From Acerihabitans sp015654925 (GTDB lineage Bacteria; Pseudomonadota; Gammaproteobacteria; Enterobacterales; Enterobacteriaceae), in the NCBI RefSeq assembly GCF_047324175.1, contig NZ_CP178732.1, forward strand, positions 3,596,001 to 3,660,000: a stretch of DNA of 64,000 nt, given 5' to 3'. Numbering within the stretch: position 1 is the stretch's first letter; each line of letters starts with the position of its first letter. A model generated the notes under the pieces. That model did no database searches, was not told the DNA's origin, and saw only the letters and a program-made list of their open reading frames with translations. This document shows, in pieces, positions 24,206 through 32,990 of this stretch. The translations under genes were made by a program, and so were the position numbers.

Positions 24206-25606
24206 ATGGGTTTCCACAATGCCGATTTCGTTATGCCGGGCCAGGGTGAATCATTGGCGGAGACGATTGCCGGCATTATCAGCGTCTTGGACGTGGATAC
24301 GCTGCCGCCCCGGGCGATCGCGGCGGCGGTTAATGATTTAATCGATATGGCCGGTCTGTGCGTGGCGGCGCGTGAAAGCGATTATATCGGCGCCCTGCTG
24401 CGCACCGGGGATCAAGACGGCGTCTGTACCGCCATCGGCCACCGGGCCGGTTTTTCGGCCGCCGCCGCCGCGCTGATTAACGGCACCGCCACCCACGGCG
24501 AGGATTTCGACGACACGCTGGAAGGCGCGCCGATCCGGGTCGGGGCCATGGTGCTGCCCGCCGTGCTGGCGGCGGCCGAGCGCCACCACCGCACCGGCCG
24601 AGATGCGCTGCGCGGGATGATCGCCGGGCTGGAAATGGTGTGCCGCTTTAATCATGTGGTGCCCGGCGCCATGCATAAAGCCGGGTTTCATCCGGTGGGT
24701 ATTATCGGTACGCTGGGCGCTACCGCCGGCGTCGGCGTGACGCTGGGGCTGACGCCGCGGCAATTGACCGACGCGTTTGGCATCGCCGGCAGTTTTGCCT
24801 CGGGTATCGGCGAGTTTCTGACGGAAGGGGCCTGGACCAAGCGCCTGCATCCGGGCTGGGCGGCGCAGTCGGGCTATAAAGCCGCGTTACTGGGCCAGGC
24901 GGGATTTGTCGGCCCGCGCACCGTATTTGAAGGGCCGCGTAATATTTTTCGCGTGTTCAGCCGCGATGCGCCGGCCCAGTATCCCCCGCTGTTATCGGGA
25001 CTCGGCCAGGAGTGGCTGATGGAAAACATCGCGTTCAAACCCTATGCCTGCGGCACCATGATTCATCCTTTTATCGACTGCATGCTGCGCCTGCGCGCCC
25101 GTCATATCGCGCCGGACGACATCGTCTCGATTACCTGCGAAACCGGCGAAGGCCTGGTTGACCGGCTGTGGGAACCGCTGGCCGCGAAACGGTCGCCGCC
25201 CAGCGGCTATGCGGCTAAATTCAGCATGCCCTTCGCCATGGCGGTGGCCTGGTTTGACGGCGCCGCCGGCCTGGAGCAATTTACCGACCGGCAGGTCCAG
25301 CGGCCGGAAGTACTGCAACTGGCCGCCCGGATCAGTTATGTCATCGATCCGCATAACGAATATCCGCGCAACTATAGCGGACATATCCGGGTCACGTTGC
25401 GCGACGGCGCCGTGCACGAGCTGCGCCAGCCGCACTTTCGCGGCGGGGTTAAAGAGCCGCTGGGCCGGGACGAACTGGTAGCCAAATTTGAGCGCAATAT
25501 CGCCTACGGCGGCCTGTCGGAAAGTTACGGCGCCCGCCTGCTGAATTTCTGCCTTAATATAGGCGACGTTGCCGATATGGCGGCGCTGGCGCAATTCAGG
25601 CCTTGA
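24206..25606 (+). CDS. MmgE/PrpD family protein
   Basis: 466 residues from the ATG at 24206, which has GGAGG 7 bases upstream; the frame continues to a TTG at 24200. Family landmarks are the N-G-T-A-T-H-G-E-D-F-D-D-T segment near 95-107 (base and substrate binding), H-P-V-G-I-I-G-T-L-G-A-T-A-G near 161-174 and K-P-Y-A-C-G-T-M-I-H-P near 278-288. Known members are 2-methylcitrate dehydratase PrpD, cis-aconitate decarboxylase and iminodisuccinate epimerase; all act on tri- or dicarboxylates. The lone rightward gene faces the cyclodeaminase-flavoprotein operon, so a shared substrate is likely. The exact substrate is unknown. A GCGCCA/TGGCGC hairpin follows the stop without a T-run. Confidence 0.85.
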   Translation: MGFHNADFVMPGQGESLAETIAGIISVLDVDTLPPRAIAAAVNDLIDMAGLCVAARESDYIGALLRTGDQDGVCTAIGHRAGFSAAAAALINGTATHGEDFDDTLEGAPIRVGAMVLPAVLAAAERHHRTGRDALRGMIAGLEMVCRFNHVVPGAMHKAGFHPVGIIGTLGATAGVGVTLGLTPRQLTDAFGIAGSFASGIGEFLTEGAWTKRLHPGWAAQSGYKAALLGQAGFVGPRTVFEGPRNIFRVFSRDAPAQYPPLLSGLGQEWLMENIAFKPYACGTMIHPFIDCMLRLRARHIAPDDIVSITCETGEGLVDRLWEPLAAKRSPPSGYAAKFSMPFAMAVAWFDGAAGLEQFTDRQVQRPEVLQLAARISYVIDPHNEYPRNYSGHIRVTLRDGAVHELRQPHFRGGVKEPLGRDELVAKFERNIAYGGLSESYGARLLNFCLNIGDVADMAALAQFRP

Positions 25607-25670
25607 AAGCGCCAAAATGGCGCAACATCAAATTAGAACATTTTTCGCTAATCCTATTGAATTATGTTCT

Positions 25671-25697
25671 TTGACAGTCCTTATCCACTTATATGAC
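25671..25697 (+). promoter_or_regulatory. Promoter candidate for the ribose-type ABC operon
   Basis: A consensus -35 TTGACA (25671-25676) is followed after 15 bases by TATGAC (25692-25697). The spacing is short and the -10 is 4 of 6. It lies about 50 bases before the first permease gene. Confidence 0.35.
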
Positions 25698-25749
25698 AAT
25701 CGCTGCCAGCAACCCCGCAGGTTATAAAAAATAGCGCTGAGTCGTCAGT

Positions 25750-26733
25750 ATGAATATATCGGGTTTTTATCGTCGTGATAGACAGGGTGTGATTGTTCTG
25801 CTGCTTTCGGTAGTGATTTTTGTTTTGGCTCTCTTGTTTCTGCCCGGTTTCTTCAGTGCCGGAAATTTAATTAACTTGGTAAGAAGCGTTACCTTATTAG
25901 GTATTTTGGCGGTTGCCATGGGTATGATAGTGATTGGTCGCGGGATCGATCTCTCTATCGTTGCTGTCATGGCTATGTCAACCGCCTGGTTTTTAAATAT
26001 GCTGAACCAGCACGTTCCGCTGGCCCCGGCATTAGGCTACACCGTACTGGCGGTATTGCTGGTGGGGTGTATCAATGGCGTATTGATTGCCTACGCTGAA
26101 ATTCCCGCGCTGTTCGCCACCCTGGCGACCGGTATTTTTGTCTATGGTTTCGCCCGTTCCCAGCTTATCGCCCAGGATGTGATTTATCTGCCAGCGCAGC
26201 AACAGGGGCTTGCGGCGCTGGGTCATGCCCGCCTGGCCGGCATCCCGCTGGAGATTTTTCTGTTCCTGCTGCTGGCGCTGCTGATGGCGGCGCTATTGCG
26301 TTATTGCAAATACGGCCGGTTTATTTATCTGATGGGGGACAATTACCATGCGGCCCGCAATAGCGGGATACCGGTACGCCCGCTGATAGTATTGCAATAT
26401 ATTATCTCCGCCCTGATTGCTTTTATCGCCGGATTGGTGATTGTGGCCAGCCTGCATTCGATCAATACCCGCATTATTAATTCAACGTTATTGTACGACA
26501 TTATTCTGGTGGTGGTGATCGGCGGCATTGGCTTAACCGGCGGGCGCGGCGGAATACGTAATGTTATTTACGGCACCCTGCTTATCGGGATTATCATTAA
26601 TGGCCTGACCATTATGGATATCCCGGATTTATATCAAAATTTAATAAAAGCCGGGTTTTTACTGATTGCATTGATTATCGATGGCGTATTAAACCCGCGC
26701 GACGAACAAACCGATCAGCAAGGCGATATTTAA
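25750..26733 (+). CDS. Ribose-type ABC transporter permease
   Basis: RbsC-family inner-membrane permease, 327 residues with about nine hydrophobic segments. Family marks are G-M-I-V-I-G-R-G-I-D-L-S near 57-68, where most members have G-G-I-D-L-S; N-S-G-I-P-V-R near 206 on the cytoplasmic loop; and G-G-I-G-L-T-G-G-R-G near 258-267. The N-terminal R-R-D-R-Q is cytoplasmic. It heads a six-gene operon with a second, fused permease at 27831, so transport uses a heterodimer. Base composition in the first 300 bases is more AT-rich than in the rest of the operon. Confidence 0.88.
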   Translation: MNISGFYRRDRQGVIVLLLSVVIFVLALLFLPGFFSAGNLINLVRSVTLLGILAVAMGMIVIGRGIDLSIVAVMAMSTAWFLNMLNQHVPLAPALGYTVLAVLLVGCINGVLIAYAEIPALFATLATGIFVYGFARSQLIAQDVIYLPAQQQGLAALGHARLAGIPLEIFLFLLLALLMAALLRYCKYGRFIYLMGDNYHAARNSGIPVRPLIVLQYIISALIAFIAGLVIVASLHSINTRIINSTLLYDIILVVVIGGIGLTGGRGGIRNVIYGTLLIGIIINGLTIMDIPDLYQNLIKAGFLLIALIIDGVLNPRDEQTDQQGDI

Positions 26734-26771
26734 TTTTACGCGGCTTATATCATAACAGGCAGGGGATAAAA

Positions 26772-27770
26772 ATGAAAAAATGGCAACATATCGCGGCATT
26801 GGGGCTGGCGCTCAGCGTCTGGGGCGGCAGCGCGTTTGGCCGCGATGATCCGGGTCCGGCCAGCGTGGCGCAAAACCTGGCCGGCAAAACCGTGGTGCTG
26901 ATTCCCATGGCGATGGGCATGGATTTATCACAGGGCTGGGCTTTTTATATCGGCAATTCTCTCAAAGCCGCCGGCATTACGTTTGAAACCCGCGACCCCA
27001 ACTGGAAGCCGGATGACGGCGCGCAGGCCCTCACCGATGCGATTAACCGCAAAGTGGCGGCGGTGATTGTGCAATCCCCGGATTTGCAGTCCTACACCAA
27101 GCTGTATAAGCGCGCGCAGCAGGCGGGCATTTACGTTATCCAGGTGGATAACCCGAGTAATTTCTCTTCCGATGCGTTTGTGGGCAGTAACTGGACCACG
27201 GTCGGCCAGCTGGAAGCGCAGGCGGTGGTGAAAGGCTGCGGCCCCGGCTCATCCCATAAAATCGGCGTGATCCAGGGCGATCAGGTCAATGCGTCCAGTC
27301 TCGATCAGTATACCGGCCTGACCGAAGAGCTGAAAAAACACCCCGGATTCACCATCGCCGCCGCCCCCTATTCCAACTGGGATGAAACCACCGCGCGCAA
27401 CGTGACCAGCACCCTGATCCAGCAGCACCCCGACGTCTGCGGCATCGTGGATTTCTGGTCCACTACCGCCCAGGGCACCGGCGCGGCCATACGCGACGCG
27501 GGTAAAACCGGCAAAATCTACCTGGCGACCACCGGCGGCGGCGAACAGGCGGACTGCGATCGGCTCAATAACGGTCTGATTGACGCGCTGGTATCGACCG
27601 ATGTGCCCAATCAGTCGCGGGATATCAGCACGCTGGTGAAATACCTGCTGCAAACCGGCATCAAAGCGGGCAGCGCCAAAACCTGGCTATACACGCCGGA
27701 AAGCATCACCACCCGCGAGGATATCCATCCCGGCACCTGCTGGTCGCTAAAGGCCAACGCGGCGGCCTGA
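26772..27770 (+). CDS. Sugar ABC transporter substrate-binding protein
   Basis: A periplasmic binding protein of 332 residues in the ribose/galactofuranose type (Peripla_BP_4). The signal peptide runs to about residue 23, and AGGGG lies 6 bases before ATG. The mature chain opens V-V-L-I-P-M-A-M-G-M-D, then shows V-I-V-Q-S-P-D-L-Q-S and I-Q-V-D-N-P-S-N sugar-contact segments. Two cysteine pairs (near 156 and 217, with others near 259 and 323) may form disulfides, uncommon in this family. The ligand cannot be told; the lactonase-like neighbours suggest a sugar acid, lactone or aldose. Confidence 0.87.
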   Translation: MKKWQHIAALGLALSVWGGSAFGRDDPGPASVAQNLAGKTVVLIPMAMGMDLSQGWAFYIGNSLKAAGITFETRDPNWKPDDGAQALTDAINRKVAAVIVQSPDLQSYTKLYKRAQQAGIYVIQVDNPSNFSSDAFVGSNWTTVGQLEAQAVVKGCGPGSSHKIGVIQGDQVNASSLDQYTGLTEELKKHPGFTIAAAPYSNWDETTARNVTSTLIQQHPDVCGIVDFWSTTAQGTGAAIRDAGKTGKIYLATTGGGEQADCDRLNNGLIDALVSTDVPNQSRDISTLVKYLLQTGIKAGSAKTWLYTPESITTREDIHPGTCWSLKANAAA

Positions 27771-27830
27771 TCGCCTTAAGCGCCGGTCATTTCCCCGACC
27801 GGCCCGTTACCCCCACTTCGGTTATCCGTC

Positions 27831-29954
27831 ATGTCATTACGTGAAACATGGGTAAAAGCGCGCTATAACCTGCTGCCCACTTATATGCTGGGCGAACTGC
27901 TGACCAAGCGCTGGATAGACAATGTCATTCCGGTGGCGTTTTTGCTGCTGATCCTGCCGGGACTGAACAGCGTTATTCCCGATTTTTTTAATCTGTCCAG
28001 CCTGAGCGATACCGGGCGGCAACTGGGCGAATTTTCGCTGGTGGCCATGGGCATGGGGATCGTGATGCTCGGCGGCGGTATCGATCTGAGCGTCGGAGCG
28101 ATTTTCGCCCTGTGCGCCTTTAGCGCCGTCGCGTCGGTTTACCTGCTGCAATTGCCGCTGGCGCTGGCGTTTCTACTGACCCTGGGCGTGGGCGCCCTGG
28201 CCGGGGCCTTTAACGGCGTGCTGATCGGCTATCTGCGCCTGCGGGCATTTTTGACCACGCTGGTCAGCTTTATTTTGATCCGTACGCTGTTTGATATCCT
28301 GGCGGTGAAATACGCCACCCAAATCCAGCTGGCGTCGGTGGACAACGCGGCCTGGGACTTTATCGGCGACGGCGGGCTCGGCCCCTTCCCGGTCAGCCTT
28401 ATAGCGGCGCTGGCGGTGGCGATAGGGTTGCACCTGCTGGTGAGCCGCGGACGTTTCGGCTGGCATATCCAGGCGGTGGGGGGTTCCCGGCGCTCGGCGT
28501 TCAATACCGGCATCGCGGTGAAAAAAACCGTGTTTATGACCTATCTGATTTCCGGTATTTGCTGCGCCGTGGGCGGGTTCCTGATTGCGGCGCGCATGAG
28601 CGGCATCGGCCCCGGCACCGGCTCGGGCCTGGAAATCATGGCGCTGACCGCCTGCGTCGTGGGCGGCAACAGCCTGGGGGGCGGCCGCGGCTCGGTGGTG
28701 AAGGCGGCGATGGGCGCGGTTATCGTACTGCTGTTGACCAACGGGCTGATCCGGCTCGGCCTGCCGAGCGGCAGTACCCAGATGGTGCTGGGCGCGGTGC
28801 TGATCGTGGCGGTATTTCTGGATATCCGCTGGCTGAAAAATCGTCACCGGGTGCTGGCCACGGTGTACGTGGCGCCGATTTATACCCGCATGGCGGCCGG
28901 CCCGTCGGCGCTGCCGGCGGACAACGGCCGCTGGGCGCTCAATGACCGGCTGGCGCAGGCGGAGACGATCGGCCTGGGCCAGTTGGAAGGCCCGGAGGAC
29001 GTCATTCTGGACGCGCAGGATCATTTGTATTGCGGCACCCGCCATGGCGAAGTGATCCGCTATTTCGCGCCGGATTATCAGCGCTCGGAAGTGTTTGCCC
29101 ATACCGGCGGCTTTCCGCTGGGATTAGCCCTGGACCGGGACCAGTCGCTGACGATCTGCGTGGGGGCCATGGGCCTGTACCGGGTCTCGCCGCAGCGCGA
29201 GGTCACGCAATTGTCCACCGAAACACGGCGCTCCTGGCGTTCCATCGTGGACGACGCCCGGCTGCGGGACCCCAATGATTGCGATATCGCCCCCGACGGA
29301 CGGGTGTTTTTTACCGACTCCACCACCCGCTACGACGCCCATGAATGGGCGCTGGACAGCATTGAAAGCCGCCCCACCGGCCGCCTGCTGTGTTATTACC
29401 CCGCCAGCGGCAAAACCGAGACCCTGCTCAGCGGTCTGCGCTACGCCAACGGCGTGTGCATCGCCCATGACGGCCAATCGCTGTTTTTGGCCGAGTCCTG
29501 GGCCTGCCGGGTCCATCGCTATTGGTTCGACGGCCCCGAAAAAGGCCGTCTCGATACGGTGATCGCCGATATGCCCGGCTATCCCGATAATATCAATCGG
29601 GCGTCGGACGGCAATTACTGGATGGCCTGGCTGGGCATGCGTACGCCGACCTTTGACCTGGCGCTGCGCCATCCGGGCATGCGCCGGCGCATGACCCGCC
29701 GCCTGGTGCAGGATGAATGGTTATTTCCCAATATCAATACCGGCGGCGTGCTGAAATTCACGCCGGCCGGCGAAATCGTCGAGGTGCTCGGCAATCTGGG
29801 CGGGCTGAGCCATCCCATGGTGACCTCGATGCGCGAGCATAAAGGCTATTTGTATATCGGCGGCATCCTTAACAACCGTATCGGCCGCTTCAAGCTGACC
29901 GGCGCCGATCCCCACTGGACCGGCTATCAATCCTACTGGGGGAGCGCCCGATGA
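27831..29954 (+). CDS. ABC permease fused to an SMP-30/strictosidine-synthase-like propeller domain
   Basis: A single uninterrupted frame of 707 residues. Residues 1 to about 340 are an RbsC-type permease (G-G-G-I-D-L-S-V-G near 83-91, N-T-G-I-A-V-K-K cytoplasmic loop, G-G-N-S-L-G-G-G-R-G near 280). A linker of about 35 residues leads to a six-bladed propeller domain (about 375-707) with L-E-G-P-E-D-V, R-D-P-N-D-C-D-I-A-P-D-G, A-N-G-V-C-I-A-H-D-G and Y-P-D-N-I-N-R motifs of SMP-30/gluconolactonase and strictosidine-synthase proteins. By permease topology the propeller may be cytoplasmic, where it could open or trap the imported sugar lactone. No frameshift or internal start with a good Shine-Dalgarno was seen at the junction. 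Confidence 0.85.
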   Translation: MSLRETWVKARYNLLPTYMLGELLTKRWIDNVIPVAFLLLILPGLNSVIPDFFNLSSLSDTGRQLGEFSLVAMGMGIVMLGGGIDLSVGAIFALCAFSAVASVYLLQLPLALAFLLTLGVGALAGAFNGVLIGYLRLRAFLTTLVSFILIRTLFDILAVKYATQIQLASVDNAAWDFIGDGGLGPFPVSLIAALAVAIGLHLLVSRGRFGWHIQAVGGSRRSAFNTGIAVKKTVFMTYLISGICCAVGGFLIAARMSGIGPGTGSGLEIMALTACVVGGNSLGGGRGSVVKAAMGAVIVLLLTNGLIRLGLPSGSTQMVLGAVLIVAVFLDIRWLKNRHRVLATVYVAPIYTRMAAGPSALPADNGRWALNDRLAQAETIGLGQLEGPEDVILDAQDHLYCGTRHGEVIRYFAPDYQRSEVFAHTGGFPLGLALDRDQSLTICVGAMGLYRVSPQREVTQLSTETRRSWRSIVDDARLRDPNDCDIAPDGRVFFTDSTTRYDAHEWALDSIESRPTGRLLCYYPASGKTETLLSGLRYANGVCIAHDGQSLFLAESWACRVHRYWFDGPEKGRLDTVIADMPGYPDNINRASDGNYWMAWLGMRTPTFDLALRHPGMRRRMTRRLVQDEWLFPNINTGGVLKFTPAGEIVEVLGNLGGLSHPMVTSMREHKGYLYIGGILNNRIGRFKLTGADPHWTGYQSYWGSAR

Positions 29955-31033
29955 ACCCGTCCCGACTGTTCGATTTCCTGCGCGGCCAGGCCCTGACCAT
30001 TCCCCCCATGGACGGGGTCTTCCGGCCGGATAATCGCCTTGAACAGGCGCCCGCCCGGGTCAAGCTGCCCCGGCCGGATAATCTCACCGCCGACGCGGCG
30101 GGGGCGGTATTTTCCAGCGATGAGCGGCTCTATCGCCTGCCCGCCGCGCCCGGTGGGGAGCCCTTATTGTTATATCGCTTCCCGCACCCGATTATCAGCC
30201 TGGCCGCGCGCCCCGGCGGCGGGCTGGCGGCGGGCCTGGATGACCATTCTTTGTGGCTGTTCGCCGACGGCGCCGCGGCGCCGCTGGCCCTGGGCGAGCC
30301 CGCCATTCGCTGCCCAACCGCCCTGCTGTTTCTCGATGAGCGCCGCCTGGCGGTGTGCGTGGGCTCGTCGTCGCTTAAGGCCGGCGACTGGCGGCGGGAT
30401 TTATTAAGCCATCATCGCCAGGGATCGGTGTGGCTGGCGGATATCCGGTCGCGGGAGGCCCGCTGCCTGGTGCGCGGCCTGGCATTTCCCAACGGCGTGG
30501 CCCCCGGGCCGCAACCGGCAACGCTAGCGGTCAGCGAGAGCTGGCGCCACCGGTTATTGCAAATCCCGCTGGCCGGCGGCGCGCCCATCGTCCTGGCCGA
30601 TCAATTGCCGGCCTACCCCGGCCGGATCGTCCGGGACGCCGGGGGCGGTTACTGGCTGGCCTGTTTTGCCCCGCGCAACCGGCTGGTGGAATTCGTGCTG
30701 CGGGAAAAAGCCTACCGGCGGGATATGCTGGCCGACGTGCCCCCCGACTACTGGATCGCGCCGGCGCTGTCGTCCGGCGGCCATTTCCTTGAACCGCTGC
30801 AATGCGGCGGGGTGAAAACCATGGGCGTGCATAAGCCCTGGTCGCCGAGCCGATCCTGGGGACTGGCGGTTTACCTGGACAGCCGGCTCAGGCCGGCGGC
30901 CAGCTATCACAGCCGCGCCGACGGCACGCGCCACGGCGTCACCAGCATTTTGCCCCAGGGGGAGCACGTTTGGGTCGCCGCCAAAGGCGGGGACGTTATC
31001 GTGGATATCGGCCGGGAGGCGACGTATGGCTGA
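29951..31033 (+). CDS. SMP-30/gluconolactonase-like protein
   Basis: A 360-residue soluble protein whose start overlaps the fusion gene by ATGA. It resembles the propeller half of that fusion: both have a G-L-x-x-x-N-G-V segment, an E-S-W-x-x-R segment and a P-x-Y-P-G/D-x-I-x-R-x-x-x-G-x-Y-W segment, so the two probably arose by duplication. No signal peptide is present. Family members hydrolyse sugar lactones or act as calcium-binding esterases. Metal ligands cannot be assigned confidently by eye. Its position between permease and ATPase genes ties it to the imported substrate. Confidence 0.78.
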   Translation: MNPSRLFDFLRGQALTIPPMDGVFRPDNRLEQAPARVKLPRPDNLTADAAGAVFSSDERLYRLPAAPGGEPLLLYRFPHPIISLAARPGGGLAAGLDDHSLWLFADGAAAPLALGEPAIRCPTALLFLDERRLAVCVGSSSLKAGDWRRDLLSHHRQGSVWLADIRSREARCLVRGLAFPNGVAPGPQPATLAVSESWRHRLLQIPLAGGAPIVLADQLPAYPGRIVRDAGGGYWLACFAPRNRLVEFVLREKAYRRDMLADVPPDYWIAPALSSGGHFLEPLQCGGVKTMGVHKPWSPSRSWGLAVYLDSRLRPAASYHSRADGTRHGVTSILPQGEHVWVAAKGGDVIVDIGREATYG

Positions 31034-32519
31034 ATTATTGACCCTGCTTGGCATCGGCAAGCATTATCACGGCGCCAAGGCGCTGGACGGGGTGGATTTT
31101 ACGCTCCGCGCCGGCGAGATTCACGGATTGCTGGGCGAAAACGGCGCCGGCAAATCGACGCTAAGCAAAATTATCGCCGGCGTGGTGCCCCCCGACGGCG
31201 GCCGGATACTTTGGGAAGGGCGGCCGGTGAGTTTTGCCAATCCCGCTGCGGCGCTGCGCCAGGGTATCGCCATGGTGTTCCAGGAAACCAGCCTGATCCC
31301 ATCAATGACCGTGGCGCAAAATATCTGGCTGGGGGATGAAAAAGCCTTCAACCGGCTGCGCGGCGTCTATATCGCCGCCCAGCAGTTTTTGCAATCGCTA
31401 AATTTCCCGGTCGATCCCACCGCCGAGGTTTCCACGCTCGGCGCAGCCAAGCGCCAACTGGTGGAAATTGCCCGGGCGGTGCGGCTGCGGGCGCGGGTGA
31501 TTATTTTCGATGAACCCACCGCCACCCTGACGCCGGAAGAGAAGCGCCATTTTTTCGCCTTGATGCGCCGGCTGCAGGGGCAAGGGATCACCCTGCTGTT
31601 TATCAGCCATGCCATAGAAGAAGCGCTGCAACTGGCCGATCGCATTACTATTCTGCGGGACGGACAGCATGTGATCACCGACCGCGCCGCCGCCTTTTCC
31701 CGCGAGCGGATTATTGCCTTGATGGTGGGACGCACCCTGGCCGCCGGCTATGGCGCGGCCGGCCCGCGCATCCCGCGTCCGGCCGGGGAACGTATTCTCA
31801 GCGTGCAGGACCTGTCGCTGGGCAACGTGGTGCGCAACAACGCCTTTTCCCTGTACGCCGGCCAGATCACCGGTATCTTTGGCCTGGTGGGTTCGGGGCG
31901 TACCGAAACGGCGAAAATCATCGCCGGGATTTATAAGCGCGACTTTTCCCGCGGCGGCAATATCCTGCTGCGCGGCCGCCCCGTTCGTTACCGCGTGCCC
32001 CGCCAGGCCGTGCTCGACGGTATTGTGTATGTGACCGAAGATCGCAAGTCCGAAGGTTTTTTTGAAAACGCCTCGATTGCCGATAATCTGTATGCCGGGC
32101 TGCTGGCCTCCCCCGGGCACCGCGCCTGGTTCACTAATAAAAAGCAGCGCGCGCGCCTGGCGGAACTGTGGCGCGGCAAGCTGAAGATCCGCAGCCTCGA
32201 CCCCGACGGCCGGGTGGTGCAGTTATCCGGCGGCAATCAGCAAAAAGTGGTGATCGGCAAAAGCCTGGTACAGCGGCCGGCGCTGGTGATTTTCGACGAG
32301 CCGACGCGCGGGGTGGACGTGGGGGCCATCGCCGAAATCCATCAGTTGATTAATCAGTTGGCGGATGAGGGACTGGCGGTGATGGTCATCTCCTCGTATC
32401 TGCCGGAAATCATGGCGTTATCCGACCGCATTCTGGTTTCACGCCAGGGGCGGATCGTCGAGGAATTCCCGGCCAACGAAATGGATGAAAAGAAAATCAT
32501 GTACGCAGCCGTACATTAA
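31026..32519 (+). CDS. Sugar ABC transporter ATP-binding protein (RbsA family)
   Basis: 497 residues with two ATPase domains. The first has Walker A G-E-N-G-A-G-K-S-T, a weak signature T-L-G-A-A-K-R-Q-L-V-E and Walker B I-I-F-D-E-P. The second has the degenerate Walker A G-L-V-G-S-G-R-T-E-T usual in RbsA proteins, signature L-S-G-G-N-Q-Q-K and Walker B V-I-F-D-E-P-T-R-G-V-D. It overlaps the SMP-30 gene by 8 bases (ATGGCTGA). It drives the two permeases at 25750 and 27831. Confidence 0.92.
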   Translation: MAELLTLLGIGKHYHGAKALDGVDFTLRAGEIHGLLGENGAGKSTLSKIIAGVVPPDGGRILWEGRPVSFANPAAALRQGIAMVFQETSLIPSMTVAQNIWLGDEKAFNRLRGVYIAAQQFLQSLNFPVDPTAEVSTLGAAKRQLVEIARAVRLRARVIIFDEPTATLTPEEKRHFFALMRRLQGQGITLLFISHAIEEALQLADRITILRDGQHVITDRAAAFSRERIIALMVGRTLAAGYGAAGPRIPRPAGERILSVQDLSLGNVVRNNAFSLYAGQITGIFGLVGSGRTETAKIIAGIYKRDFSRGGNILLRGRPVRYRVPRQAVLDGIVYVTEDRKSEGFFENASIADNLYAGLLASPGHRAWFTNKKQRARLAELWRGKLKIRSLDPDGRVVQLSGGNQQKVVIGKSLVQRPALVIFDEPTRGVDVGAIAEIHQLINQLADEGLAVMVISSYLPEIMALSDRILVSRQGRIVEEFPANEMDEKKIMYAAVH

Positions 32520-32548
32520 TCCCCAAACCGATAACGAGAGGTAGCGTA

Positions 32549-32971
32549 ATGGCACTGGTAAAGTACATTGATGAAGCGCAGGCGTCGCCCCGGGTACTGG
32601 CGGTCTATCAGGATATCAAGCAGACCCGGCAGGTGGAGAGCATCAATAATTTCTGGCGCGCCCTGGCCAACGACCCCGAGACGCTGGAACGCACCTGGCA
32701 CAGCCTGAAGGCGATTATGGCGCCGGACGGCGCCCTGGACCCGCTGGTGAAAGAACTGATCTACGTGGCGGTATCCATCACCAACGGCTGTGATTATTGC
32801 ACCGTTTCGCACCTGGCGGCGGCGCGCAAGGCCGGCCTGACCGCGCAAATGCGCAACGAGCTGATTAGCGTGGTGGGCATGGCCAACGAAACCAATCGCC
32901 TGTCGCGCGGCTATCTGGTGGATATCGACGCCGCGCTGCTGCAGGCGGCGTCGTCCATCGGCGAGGAATAA
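32549..32971 (+). CDS. AhpD-like carboxymuconolactone decarboxylase-family protein
   Basis: A 140-residue all-helical CMD-fold protein with the AhpD-type redox motif N-G-C-D-Y-C-T-V-S-H near residues 75-84 (C-x-x-C followed by His). GAGAGGT precedes the ATG, and the gene follows the ATPase by 29 bases, so it is the last gene of the operon. Such proteins act as thiol peroxidase partners or as lyases; a link to lactone chemistry is suggested only by context. Confidence 0.83.
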   Translation: MALVKYIDEAQASPRVLAVYQDIKQTRQVESINNFWRALANDPETLERTWHSLKAIMAPDGALDPLVKELIYVAVSITNGCDYCTVSHLAAARKAGLTAQMRNELISVVGMANETNRLSRGYLVDIDAALLQAASSIGEE

Positions 32972-32990
32972 ACCGCGCGCCGGCGCGCCG

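Noticed and set aside
25609..25624. GCGCCA/TGGCGC hairpin after the MmgE/PrpD gene as a terminator
   Set aside because: No T-run follows, so it was not called as a terminator.
28173..29102. A 309-codon minus-strand frame across the permease-SMP-30 junction
   Set aside because: Low-complexity Gln/His/Arg-rich antisense product; the fusion gene on the plus strand has clear domains on both sides.
32972..32990. Inverted GC repeat between the AhpD-like gene and the zinc-binding-protein gene as a two-way terminator
   Set aside because: It is a loopless GC palindrome within normal coding-edge composition and lacks T-runs on both sides.
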